From CAYZJR01 sp964503045 (GTDB lineage: Bacteria; Cyanobacteriota; Vampirovibrionia; Obscuribacterales; Obscuribacteraceae): 64,000 nt of DNA. The stretch is taken from positions 1 to 64,000 of the forward strand of contig CAZCZI010000037.1 of the NCBI GenBank assembly GCA_964503045.1, in the 5' to 3' direction. Position numbers and translations under genes: made by a program. Every line of letters begins with the position of its first letter. Position 1 is the stretch's first letter. The notes below the pieces were generated by a model, which saw only the letters and a list, made by a program, of their open reading frames with translations, was not told the DNA's origin and did no database searches. This document shows positions 24,181 through 32,665 of the stretch, piece after piece.

Positions 24181-24705
24181 CTATACTCGATTAACGATGG
24201 AAGCGACCCGCAGTGCAGTTGATTGACCTTTGGCCCCAAGAATCACACGATTCGTCGGCTTTGGTGGGATTTTGGAGACGTAAATATCTTGGCTCTTCAG
24301 TGAATATAGAAGCAAAGCGAGCCAGGCAAAAGGCACGAAGCAACATAAGAAATTGATGGAAACGATGAAGTCCTTCCTGCGGTGGTGATTCCGAAATGCA
24401 ATCACCGAGGGCAGAAAGCCGTATCCAACAACTACACAGATTGCAGGCGGTATCAACACACAGCAAAGGGCGACTTGGACCAACAGATCGTCGCCCAAGA
24501 GCATCATTAGGCTGGTTGTACATTGGGCGGTCTGAAAACCTACAACGCCTCCGACGGCGGCCATGCCGAGAAATATTGCTCCTATCTTCGCCTTACCTTT
24601 GACAAAGAGAATGATTGCTGCCAATACAAGGTAAAACAAACTGCCCAAAGAGAATATTTCAATGGTGTTGAGAAGGACATTCAAAACGGTTTCTAGGTCG
24701 CTCAT
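24181..24705 (-). CDS. Four-span membrane protein, unknown
   Basis: 174 residues from the ATG at 24705 (MSDLETVLNVLL). Longer in-frame starts would run into the 36-bp repeats and are unlikely. Four hydrophobic spans: IFSLGSLFYLVLAAIILFV, AIFLGMAAVGGVVGF, VALCCVLIPPAICVVVGYGF and INFLCCFVPFAWLALLLYSL. The last span with INFLCC..PFAWLALLLYSL is faintly reminiscent of the superinfection-immunity family span, a weak resemblance only. The C-tail is basic. Confidence 0.6.
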   Translation of the reverse strand: MSDLETVLNVLLNTIEIFSLGSLFYLVLAAIILFVKGKAKIGAIFLGMAAVGGVVGFQTAQCTTSLMMLLGDDLLVQVALCCVLIPPAICVVVGYGFLPSVIAFRNHHRRKDFIVSINFLCCFVPFAWLALLLYSLKSQDIYVSKIPPKPTNRVILGAKGQSTALRVASIVNRV

Positions 24706-24737
24706 CTTGAAGCTCCGCCGAGTTGTTCGTTCCAAAC

Positions 24738-24902
24738 AATGCGGTCCCACCTCGCTCCTGGAGTGCAGACCCATCGCTTTGGTTTACTTCGCTCTGTCTA
24801 ACAATGCGGTCCCACCTCGCTCCTGGAGTGCAGACCCACTGTTTTTACAGTTCCTTCCCTTCTCTTAATGCAGTCCCACCTCGCTTCTGGAGTGCAGACC
24901 CA
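24738..24902. repeat. Three 36-bp direct repeats with 28-29 bp unique spacers
   Basis: Repeat copies at 24738-24773, 24803-24838 and 24867-24902, beginning AATGCGGTCCCACCTCGCTC and ending GGAGTGCAGACCCA. Copies 1 and 2 are identical; copy 3 has two changes. Spacers of 29 and 28 bp (24774-24802, 24839-24866) are both pyrimidine-rich and differ in sequence. The geometry is CRISPR-like with a degenerate last repeat, but there are only three units and no cas gene in the window. I call it a repeat and not a CRISPR. Confidence 0.8.
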
Positions 24903-25178
24903 CTAATCATCAGGGATTTAGTAATATCAGCTGTTTGCATCGCTCGCAGTCCTGATGCTGTTACTTTAGCCGCGAGTTGTAATGGAGTCGTAAACGTCGC
25001 AGCAGGAAAAAATTGCCTTAAATGAAGTCTTCAAGTGACAGTTTTTATATTTGCGCCGTGTCGCAAGCGAAATTAACGGGCAATATCTTTTCAGAGATAC
25101 CTAAAAAGTAACCCTGTAGTCGATGCGAATGAAAATCGCACCGACCATAGTCACGCATTTGCGCCGGAGAGGTTCAAC

Positions 25179-28010
25179 GTGTCCAACGATAAGAGTGTTC
25201 TGAGAAATCTGCTTGATGAGGCAATGTCCACGCCATCGCGGAAGGAAGTTTTGCAAAAGGCATCTGGTCGATTTCTCGACTATCTGCAACTCAGCCAAAA
25301 CGAACTCGCGTCGACTTTGGCGGGCGCCATGGCCGCTTCTGGAGCACTCGATGAATCTTTGACCAGCGGTGGGCTCTCCGCCAGTCAACGACTTCAAACA
25401 TTTCAGGCAGGACAAGCCGACCTATTGTCGCCCAAACCAAGAACACAATCGACAGCGGCTTCTACACCTCAATCTCAGCAAACCCCGGCGCTTCTAAAGA
25501 CGCAAAAACTGCCGGCAAGTCCAAAATTTCAAAATTTGCAGCCACCACAATCCGCAGCAAGAGTGGCTATCCCAGCCGTTCCCCCTGCAGCACCAGACTT
25601 GGGTGGACGTCAAAAAAGAATTACCGGTGGCGCCGCAAAAGAAGAAGGATTCGCAGTATCGCTGCGATCGGGATTGACGCGAGAGTTTGGAAAACTCGAT
25701 TTCGTCAACTCGCCTCAATTGCAGTTTACGCCAGCTTCACCCGACAAATCGTTGCAAGCGCCGCCGAAAAAAGACAGCGGGAAATTCAAAATCTCCGGCA
25801 AACACAAAGCTGCAACCGGCAAAGTCACGAAAAACGCCAAAGGAGAAGTGGCGGAAATTTCGTATACTGACGGTTCGAAGCGCGTTCTTACCTATAGCAA
25901 CAAACGCCTGGTCTCGGTCATCGACAAAGACTCGACGACGTGGAATGAGACAGTCCCTGGATTGTGGGTGCAGTTTTTGCCCAACGGATCGGCCAGCGGC
26001 AACATTTGGGAAGGTTCGGTTTCTACGGATGCTGATGGAAACTATATTTACGAAGACTCCACCGGCTCACGCGTGGTTGAGCGCATCGATGGTTCTCGCC
26101 TAATCGAAGAGCCAACAGGCGGAACCATCGAGACTGACAGCAACGGTTTTATCATCAATCTTTTCTACTTTGATGGAACAGTCAGGCAGTTAAAGAACGA
26201 TGAACAGGGTAATTTGATTGAAGTAAAAGATCTCGATGGAACCACTCTTACATCGACAGGAAAAGAGAATTGGGTTCGCAGAGCCGCTTCCGGAGATGTT
26301 ATCGAGCAAATAAAATCATCGCGAATCGCAGTCGATACCGATGGCAACTTTGTAGTGGAGAACACAACAACCGGCGCCATGTTGAAAGAAACACTCGACA
26401 AACGAAGAATCAGTCAAGGTGCGGATGGATACGCCGTCACCGAACACCTCGACCAGTCGCGTGAGGTGGAATGCCCGGATGGCACGCACATCACATTTTT
26501 GCTTGATGGAACAATTATCACTCGCACTCAAACCGGCAGTATCAGGCAGAAGCCCGATGGTTCGAGAATTGAATCTGACATCCACGGCAACGTGACCAAA
26601 ATCAATCTGCCAAATGGCAAGGCGCGAGAACTTCAATACGACCTCGATGGAAACATCTTTCGATTCAAAGATACTGACGAATCGGTCTGGGTTCGCTGCC
26701 TGCCAGAAAAGTGGGTGCAGTTTGACGCCAATCTTGCCGACTCGGGACGACGCAGAAAGGGGGTTCTCTCTGTCGAAGACTCAGGCAACATCACATTTCG
26801 CGAAATGGATCGCTCGATGACTTTCACCTACCGCACCAATTGCACCTCGTCTATTCAATACGCAAATGGCTCACAGACAGAGCTTGGAGCAAACAAGAAG
26901 CGCCTCGGATTCATAAGTGTGACCGGCCGCAAGTTTCAGCTCAGCGACGATGGAATGCTGCGCTATGAGGCAAAGGAAGGCGAAACAATCGAACAGATTG
27001 CAGCCGATTTTCTTGCTTACGCACACAGAAATGAGCACGACTACACCATTCCAGTCAATGAAATCACGGCAATGACCAAGAAGATTGAACGCGAGAATTG
27101 GGGCGGAAAGACAGGAACCCTCAAAGACAAAGACGTATTAATGGTCAAACTGGCGACCGCCGCGACACCAACAAGCGAAGTGATTCCTGCTGCGCAAAAC
27201 AAAGTCACGATTGTCAGGGAAGAAACCGAAGTAGATCCCGACAAGGTTGACCTAGAGACAGCTGCCGCAGAAGACCTTGCCGAAGCCTGTTCGTCATGGC
27301 AGGAGGTTCACACAGCCATGACCGAGGCAGGCGCCACACAGCCAGTTGCACCCCTCGAGCAAAATGTCGCTCAAAAGTACAAAGCAAACAGTACTCGCAT
27401 CGAATACGACGAAAGTGGAAAGGTAGTGCGTGTCGAATACAGCGACGATACCGATCGGATCTTCATCTACAACGAGAGCGGAGACTGCGTAGAGATCGCT
27501 CAGAGCACCGGGCGTAAAATGCGCCGCACAGGCGAAGACGAGTGGACGATGTTCGACGAAGATGACGAGCAGATGAAAACCACGCGTAGCGTGCAAGTGC
27601 GGATCAGCCCAAATGGAGACGTGATAACGACACATCTTGATACCGGCAATAATACCATCCAGCGCGTTGACTCCTGCTCAGTCAGAGTCAATAAAGATGG
27701 GCAACTCCTGCTGTTCCTCACACCAACCGGGCGCCGATTTTCGGTCGTCGCACCCAACATCGCGCAGTACTCATTCTCGGAAGATGCGGATGAAGATTCT
27801 GAAGAACTTATTGCCGATCTTTACCGGGTAATGAACTGGAATCTTATGTACCAATCACCCAGCGAATCCCAGCTGGAGGAGTGCATTCAAACGATCAAGG
27901 CAACAAACAGAGTGGGCAACGTGCTCGATCTATTTGGAATGAAAGATATCGTCGTCCCTATTTCTTCAAAGGCAACAGTGGTAACCGAGTCTCAGGTGTC
28001 AATACGGTAG
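25179..28010 (+). CDS. Large YD/Rhs-like repeat protein
   Basis: 943 residues. Start is GTG at 25179, 6 bp after GGAGAGG. Residues 1-190 are Gln/Pro/Ala-rich. From about 215 on there are many imperfect 20-25 residue units such as EISYTDGSKRVLTYSNKRLV, REFQYDLDG-type ELQYDLDGNIFRFKDTDESV and RIEYDESGKVVRVEYSDDTD. This is the xxYDxxGxxxxxxxxDG rhythm of YD/Rhs repeats, predicted to wind into a beta-structure. A LysM-like segment lies near 605-660 (EGETIEQIAADFLAYAHRNE). No signal peptide and no C-terminal toxin domain are visible. It is followed after 22 bp by the EF-hand gene, then a Ser/Thr kinase. Confidence 0.75.
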   Translation: MSNDKSVLRNLLDEAMSTPSRKEVLQKASGRFLDYLQLSQNELASTLAGAMAASGALDESLTSGGLSASQRLQTFQAGQADLLSPKPRTQSTAASTPQSQQTPALLKTQKLPASPKFQNLQPPQSAARVAIPAVPPAAPDLGGRQKRITGGAAKEEGFAVSLRSGLTREFGKLDFVNSPQLQFTPASPDKSLQAPPKKDSGKFKISGKHKAATGKVTKNAKGEVAEISYTDGSKRVLTYSNKRLVSVIDKDSTTWNETVPGLWVQFLPNGSASGNIWEGSVSTDADGNYIYEDSTGSRVVERIDGSRLIEEPTGGTIETDSNGFIINLFYFDGTVRQLKNDEQGNLIEVKDLDGTTLTSTGKENWVRRAASGDVIEQIKSSRIAVDTDGNFVVENTTTGAMLKETLDKRRISQGADGYAVTEHLDQSREVECPDGTHITFLLDGTIITRTQTGSIRQKPDGSRIESDIHGNVTKINLPNGKARELQYDLDGNIFRFKDTDESVWVRCLPEKWVQFDANLADSGRRRKGVLSVEDSGNITFREMDRSMTFTYRTNCTSSIQYANGSQTELGANKKRLGFISVTGRKFQLSDDGMLRYEAKEGETIEQIAADFLAYAHRNEHDYTIPVNEITAMTKKIERENWGGKTGTLKDKDVLMVKLATAATPTSEVIPAAQNKVTIVREETEVDPDKVDLETAAAEDLAEACSSWQEVHTAMTEAGATQPVAPLEQNVAQKYKANSTRIEYDESGKVVRVEYSDDTDRIFIYNESGDCVEIAQSTGRKMRRTGEDEWTMFDEDDEQMKTTRSVQVRISPNGDVITTHLDTGNNTIQRVDSCSVRVNKDGQLLLFLTPTGRRFSVVAPNIAQYSFSEDADEDSEELIADLYRVMNWNLMYQSPSESQLEECIQTIKATNRVGNVLDLFGMKDIVVPISSKATVVTESQVSIR

Positions 28011-28032
28011 TTTCATCAGTGGAGGATAAAGC

Positions 28033-29340
28033 ATGTCGGACAAAGCAAAAGTACAAGACAAGGCGGAAGAAAAATCAGCAGACTCGAAAGTATCCACACA
28101 AGCAGCTGGTGAAGCCAATGCCGGAATGAAAGAACAAACTCAATCATACAAAGAGTATGTGAAAGAACGAAAAGAAGGAATGCGCGATAAAGACACCAAG
28201 GCGCATTTAGGCGAGCAGCCGAAGTTTTATGACAGTCAAAGCGATTCGAAGGCACAGGGAAAGCAGGACGGCAAGCCAGATAAATCTGATGATGGCGATA
28301 AAGCCTCAGACAAGGCTCAAAAACCGAAGGAGGCATCGGACAAATCTGGCGACTCGGCCCCGACTCCGGAAGAGAAGAAGGACATCGATCGTTTTGCGAA
28401 TGACCTCAAAGAAGCTCAAAAGACAGGGGACTACAGCAAGGTGATCAAAGACTACAACGAGTTGGCGGAGAAGTACGATGACACCACGGAGACCTCTGCA
28501 TACCGCAACGACAAATTCGCGGACAAGCTCAACGACGAGTTGCATCGCCAAGGTATTTTGCCCGAGGGCGTCACAGTCAGATCACCACACACAATGAGAA
28601 CACTGCTGGGCACCAAGGGAGACAAGTCCGAAATTGATGCAATCGTGATTGAATCGCGAGACCCAAGAAGCGGTGTCCTGCGCTCGCAAGCAGCCTATGA
28701 CAAAGACGGCAATATAAGTCCGGACACTTTCGTGCCGACCGGACCAGCCCCTGACTCAATCAAGGAAATGGTGGCGGATGAGAATCTTCGCGAAGAACAG
28801 CTTACCGTAAAGAAATTGCAGCAGTTCATAGATTCTAAATACGACGAAATAGATAAAAACAATAATGGCCGAATCACTGAAAAGGAGATCGACCAATACG
28901 AGAAAGAAAAAGGTGCAAATTTAGATCCTGATGAGAAGAAGTATTTGGACTATTTGAAAGATCACAAAAAAGAAATCAAACACAACGTTGATGACAAGGG
29001 CTTTGATTTTACCGGTATAAGCAAAGAAGACATCAAAGCCCACAAAGAAAAAATTGACGCTAAGGCGCAAAAAGAACTACCGGAAAACAACCCAGATGTC
29101 GGATTCGACAAGAAGGCGTATCAAGATCAAAAGAGGAAGGAGAAAGAGGCGGAAGCAGCCAGCAAACCAGCTGCAGATTCTACAAGCAAACCTGCGGGCG
29201 ACGCGGTTCCTGGTGGCATCATAAATCCGTTCGACGATCCAAACAACATCAAACAACCCGAGAAAAAGCCAGAGAAGAAGCCAGAAAAGAAACCCAAAAA
29301 GGAAAAAAGCAGCATAATCGATCCATTCGAAACTAACTGA
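28033..29340 (+). CDS. Charged EF-hand protein
   Basis: 435 residues. Residues 1-130 are Lys/Asp/Glu/Ser-rich and repetitive, like the start of the HEVAH protein at 2721. A central folded part spans about 130-330. A canonical EF-hand loop is at Asp274-Glu285 (DKNNNGRITEKE), inside a longer helical pair. The C-terminus is Lys/Pro-rich (KKPEKKPEKKPKKEK), with DPF motifs near both ends of the tail (NPFDDPNN and IDPFETN). GGAGG lies 7 bp before the ATG. The stop codon overlaps the kinase start (TGATG). Probably a calcium-responsive partner of its operon neighbours; inference. Confidence 0.7.
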   Translation: MSDKAKVQDKAEEKSADSKVSTQAAGEANAGMKEQTQSYKEYVKERKEGMRDKDTKAHLGEQPKFYDSQSDSKAQGKQDGKPDKSDDGDKASDKAQKPKEASDKSGDSAPTPEEKKDIDRFANDLKEAQKTGDYSKVIKDYNELAEKYDDTTETSAYRNDKFADKLNDELHRQGILPEGVTVRSPHTMRTLLGTKGDKSEIDAIVIESRDPRSGVLRSQAAYDKDGNISPDTFVPTGPAPDSIKEMVADENLREEQLTVKKLQQFIDSKYDEIDKNNNGRITEKEIDQYEKEKGANLDPDEKKYLDYLKDHKKEIKHNVDDKGFDFTGISKEDIKAHKEKIDAKAQKELPENNPDVGFDKKAYQDQKRKEKEAEAASKPAADSTSKPAGDAVPGGIINPFDDPNNIKQPEKKPEKKPEKKPKKEKSSIIDPFETN

Positions 29341-30242
29341 TGCAGGAAGGCTCCACAGATACACTCAACGACGCCAAGCTAATCGGGCAGACAATCGCCG
29401 GTAAATTCGAACTTGTTTCGATACTGGGACGCGGCGGTACCAGCACCGTTTATCTTGGCGTCGATCTTGCATCAAAAGCGGAGTTTGCAATAAAAATTCT
29501 GCGCCCTGAATTCAATCAAGATTACATTGTATTGAAACGCTTCCAGCGCGAAGCGCAGGCAGCGAAGAGGTTTAGCCACCCCAATATCGTGTCGGTCCAT
29601 GCAGACGGAAAGACGAAGGATGGATTTCACTACATCGTAATTGATATCATATGCGGTATCAGCCTGGCAGACGTTTTAGAAGATGAAGTACATCTTTCAG
29701 TCGAACGCGCTATCCCTATCTTCACCCAAATCACCTCTGCACTGGCCCATGCACATGCAAGTGGAATAGTGCACCGCGATCTCAAGCCAGCCAACATCAT
29801 GATCTCGCAAACCCCGCAGGAAGACATGGTTAGACTGGTGGATTTCGGAATCGCGAAAGTAACGGCGGAAAAGGGCAAGAGACTTCAGAAGCTTACTTCG
29901 CCTGGAGAGATTTTCGGAACTTGCCTCTATCTCAGCCCCGAACAGTGCGTCGGTAAACCGGCCGATCCTCGTTCGGACATTTACTCGTTGGGTTGCCTGA
30001 TGTACGAGGTGCTGTCAGGACTCCCTCCCTTTGTGGGTTTTAGCCCATTCGAAACAATTGAAATGCATCTAAATGAAAATGTCGTACCGCTTACGGACCT
30101 TCACGAAGAGCTCATAATCCCTGATGAGCTCAGTGAGATCGTACTTCAATGCCTGAGGCGAAACCCACGAGATCGCTATCAATCTATGGCAGAAGTTGAG
30201 AAAGAGTTGAATGAATTCGCTCAGTGTGCAGGCTCAGCCTAA
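29340..30242 (+). CDS. Soluble Hanks-type Ser/Thr protein kinase
   Basis: 300 residues, kinase domain only, no membrane span. The glycine loop is LGRGGTSTVYLG (30-40), ATP Lys52 is in FAIKILRPE, the catalytic loop is IVHRDLKPANIM with Asp147, DFG is at 168-170, then GTCLYLSPEQC (P+1 loop) and DPRSDIYSLGCLMYEVL. All residues needed for activity are present. Its start overlaps the stop of the EF-hand gene, so the YD-repeat protein, EF-hand protein and kinase form one operon, and one of them may be its substrate. A similar kinase is at 46489. Confidence 0.93.
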   Translation: MQEGSTDTLNDAKLIGQTIAGKFELVSILGRGGTSTVYLGVDLASKAEFAIKILRPEFNQDYIVLKRFQREAQAAKRFSHPNIVSVHADGKTKDGFHYIVIDIICGISLADVLEDEVHLSVERAIPIFTQITSALAHAHASGIVHRDLKPANIMISQTPQEDMVRLVDFGIAKVTAEKGKRLQKLTSPGEIFGTCLYLSPEQCVGKPADPRSDIYSLGCLMYEVLSGLPPFVGFSPFETIEMHLNENVVPLTDLHEELIIPDELSEIVLQCLRRNPRDRYQSMAEVEKELNEFAQCAGSA

Positions 30243-30317
30243 CTCGCGATCATCCATCGCTCTCAGGTCGTATGGTGTTCTACTCAACACAATTTGAAGT
30301 CCTTCGGCAGAACTCTA

Positions 30318-30752
30318 TTATTTGGTGGAGACGCCTGCTCGTTGCAGTTCTGCGAGTGCTTGCTTGTATTCACTTGGATGAAAACTCGACATTTCAGTTC
30401 GCAGATATTGCCCCATGCTTGTCGCATAGCGAAGGCGTAAAGTCTCGTCCATTGCTCTGATTTGGGATGATGTGCGGCGGTACAAAATGCCGACCGCTTC
30501 TTTTGCGTTGCGCGAAAATGGCGCGAAGCACTTGCGTAGTTGCTTAACGCTCTCGTCGCTGTTGTCGACTTCTTCGGCTGGACCAAAGTCGTATTGTTCG
30601 CCTTCGACTTCAGGATCGAAATCAAAAAGATTCGTCATTCCAGCGCCGAACTCGATGGCTGTAACTGGCTTGCCTTCAGCGGCTTGCGCAAATCGATTTT
30701 GCATGTATTGCAGGTAGACTGTGTCGAGTTGAACGTAAGAATCTTTTGCCAT
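30318..30752 (-). CDS. Conserved-looking hypothetical protein
   Basis: 144 residues from the ATG at 30752, preceded by AAAGGAC. It is acidic in the middle (DFDPEVEGEQYDFGPAEEVD) with a helical C-terminal half (KQLRKCFAPFSRNAKEAVGI, SQIRAMDETLRLRYATSMGQ). The N-terminus MAKDSYVQLDTVYLQYMQNR could be a helical dimerisation arm. No family recognised. It ends convergently with the kinase gene. Confidence 0.6.
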   Translation of the reverse strand: MAKDSYVQLDTVYLQYMQNRFAQAAEGKPVTAIEFGAGMTNLFDFDPEVEGEQYDFGPAEEVDNSDESVKQLRKCFAPFSRNAKEAVGILYRRTSSQIRAMDETLRLRYATSMGQYLRTEMSSFHPSEYKQALAELQRAGVSTK

Positions 30753-30862
30753 GGTAAAAGTCCTTTCTCCGCCAGAGGAACAACCGCTTGAATGAAGTGT
30801 GGGGATTGCGGTTGATAGCAACGATAAACTCGAAAAGTTACTGAGTGGTTAAATCGGAAAAT

Positions 30863-30874
30863 CTACCGCGGTAG
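30863..30874. promoter_or_regulatory. Palindrome between divergent genes
   Basis: Perfect 12-bp palindrome CTACCGCGGTAG in the 172-bp region between the starts at 30752 (minus) and 30925 (plus). It is followed by GGTGCGACTATACTAT (30881-30896), which includes TATACT at 30889-30894 as a possible -10 box. Likely a shared operator; inference from position. Confidence 0.35.
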
Positions 30875-30924
30875 GTGGAAGGTGCGACTATACTATTGTC
30901 AGAGCCCAAAGCGAGGGTAAGCAG

Positions 30925-31290
30925 ATGTTTTTGGAACTCGAAGCGATGGCAACCATATTGCAGCTCTTACTGGACACAGGCCAAAATGTCCCGCCCGATG
31001 CCTATCCAGGCGCAATACCTCCAGGCTATGGTGGCTTTCCTCCGGGAAGTCCAGGTGCATCGCTTCCGAGGCTTCCAATACCTGGAGATCCAGATGCCGA
31101 CCAGTATAGGTCAGCATCGGAGAACTGTCGCAATCTGTACAACGGAATCAACGCTTTAGCGCAGGACACCGGACATCATCGGATAGGTCCAGGAGGCGAG
31201 GCCGTCATACCAATAAACAAGGACACTGAACAGACCATAAGTGCTAATGAGAGCTGTAAGAAACTTGGCTGGCGCCCCGAAGTACTTTGA
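30925..31290 (+). CDS. Pro/Gly-rich small protein
   Basis: 121 residues with GAGGGTAAGC upstream. After a short helix (MFLELEAMATILQLLLDTGQ) comes a Pro/Gly-rich segment (YPGAIPPGYGGFPPGSPGAS), then a small helical C-terminal part with two Cys (SENCRNLY; NESCKKLGW). Function unknown. It ends 6 bp before the PrsW-like membrane protein, so the two are probably co-expressed. Confidence 0.6.
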   Translation: MFLELEAMATILQLLLDTGQNVPPDAYPGAIPPGYGGFPPGSPGASLPRLPIPGDPDADQYRSASENCRNLYNGINALAQDTGHHRIGPGGEAVIPINKDTEQTISANESCKKLGWRPEVL

Positions 31291-31296
31291 GGACTT

Positions 31297-32373
31297 ATGA
31301 AATTTTTGCCGCAAACCGAAAAGACCCGGTTCATCGCAATTGGGATTTGGCTGGCGTTCATCGTAATTCGTACGGGCACAAACGGATTCATGGCGATTTG
31401 GGATGCCACTATATTTGGCGCCTTTCTCCTTGGAGTCACAGTCTTCACACGTAGCGTTCGTTTGCGCACTTTGCTATCCATGATTGCCTTGGGTGGCTTT
31501 GCCATGGGACTGGAAGGATTTATCAGCCGAGTCATCCTACCGACATCCCCAACCACTCGTTCCTTCTTTGTTCCAATTTTGGAGAATGTGGCTTTTCTGA
31601 TACCACCGGCGGTTCTGCTCTGGAGAAAGCGCCCTTATCTCTATAGCTTCGGCGCTTCTGATGTTATGCTCTTGATGGCTGCGAGCGCTTCCGGTTTCTT
31701 TCTAATGGAAGAGGCATTCATTCGGCAAAACGGCGATTGGCATGCCGGTCCTATTTTCTTAGCTCCATCCATAACCACCACCGGATCCCGCCTGGTGGGC
31801 GACTATCTTTGCTCCTCTCAGCCTGTTTGGGGTGCAATGGCGGGCATCGCTGTCGGGTTAGCGCTTTTCGCGCGCGCGAAAAACAAGTCGTTGTTCTGGC
31901 CAATCGTCGCTTTTGGCTTCGGGCTTGGAGTATTCGATCACTTCACAAACAACTATTTTGTTGGGCAGTCGCAGGACGCCTTGCGCACGTTTAACATGGG
32001 TGTAATGCTGGGAGGATGGCTTCCTGTGGCTGTTTTCTTCCTTGGTTTGCCACTTGCTGTTGTGGTCGATTTGTGGATGATTTTCAACTTGCCTAAACCA
32101 ATGCGTTTGCGCGGGCCATTCGATCCGCTACAACACTCACTCGCATACGAACACTTCTACGCCCAGAACATGACGGGTGACGACAAATACCGAGCCGAGG
32201 TCTGTGCTGGTATTCGCCTGGCACACTTGATGACAGACAAAGCAGAGACTAAAGAACCAGAGGCTAAAGAACCAAAGACTACAGAACCAAAGGCCACAGA
32301 ACCAGAGGCTAAAGAACCAAAGACTGCAGAACCAAAGGCCGCAGAACCAGAGGCTAAAGGAACTTCGACCTAG
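31297..32373 (+). CDS. Multi-span membrane protein, PrsW-protease-like
   Basis: 358 residues with about eight membrane spans. The segment LLMAASASGFFLMEEAFIRQ matches the GxGFxxxE motif of the PrsW/CAAX-type intramembrane protease superfamily. The later VAFGFGLGVFDHFTNN supplies a His/Asn motif in a membrane span. The middle motif normally containing His is not obvious (SQPVWGAMAGIAVG), so catalytic competence is uncertain. The soluble C-tail (from about 317) is a 45-bp tandem repeat encoding Lys-Glu-Pro units. It follows the Pro/Gly-rich gene by 6 bp. Confidence 0.55.
   Translation: MKFLPQTEKTRFIAIGIWLAFIVIRTGTNGFMAIWDATIFGAFLLGVTVFTRSVRLRTLLSMIALGGFAMGLEGFISRVILPTSPTTRSFFVPILENVAFLIPPAVLLWRKRPYLYSFGASDVMLLMAASASGFFLMEEAFIRQNGDWHAGPIFLAPSITTTGSRLVGDYLCSSQPVWGAMAGIAVGLALFARAKNKSLFWPIVAFGFGLGVFDHFTNNYFVGQSQDALRTFNMGVMLGGWLPVAVFFLGLPLAVVVDLWMIFNLPKPMRLRGPFDPLQHSLAYEHFYAQNMTGDDKYRAEVCAGIRLAHLMTDKAETKEPEAKEPKTTEPKATEPEAKEPKTAEPKAAEPEAKGTST
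32254..32359 (+). repeat. 45-bp tandem repeat encoding a (KEP)-rich tail
   Basis: Unit starting GAACCAGAGGCTAAAGAACC at 32254 and 32299, with a partial third copy at 32344, itself built of 15-bp subunits. It encodes EPEAKEPKTTEPKAT-like sequence at the C-terminus of the PrsW-like protein. Probably variable in length between strains. Confidence 0.75.
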
Positions 32374-32665
32374 TTACTGCTTGTGCGATCGGCTTGGGGG
32401 AACCTGCCTATCCTGCGGCCGCGCGGTCCTCCTCAAAGCAAACAATTTATACTGTATTCCATAGTAATCAAACATAAAAAAGACAGAGCGGCGAAGAGCT
32501 CCGTGAGGAGTGGTTCTTCGCCGCCTGTCAGTGGCATGCAGTTCTCTACAAATGTCATCAAAGCGCGCTTTTAAGGCGAACGCCTAAATTACACTTGCGG
32601 TACTGATGCCGATTACTGCCGAAATCAGCTGGATAAGCCGAATGGCGTGGTCACCGACAGCAGTG

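Noticed and set aside
24705..24774. N-terminal extension of the four-span membrane protein into the repeat
   Set aside because: The extra 23 residues are encoded by the 36-bp repeat and are polar; ATG 24705 starts right before the first membrane span.
24738..24902. Calling the 36-bp repeats a CRISPR array
   Set aside because: Only three units, similar pyrimidine-rich spacers and no cas gene in the window; kept as a direct repeat.
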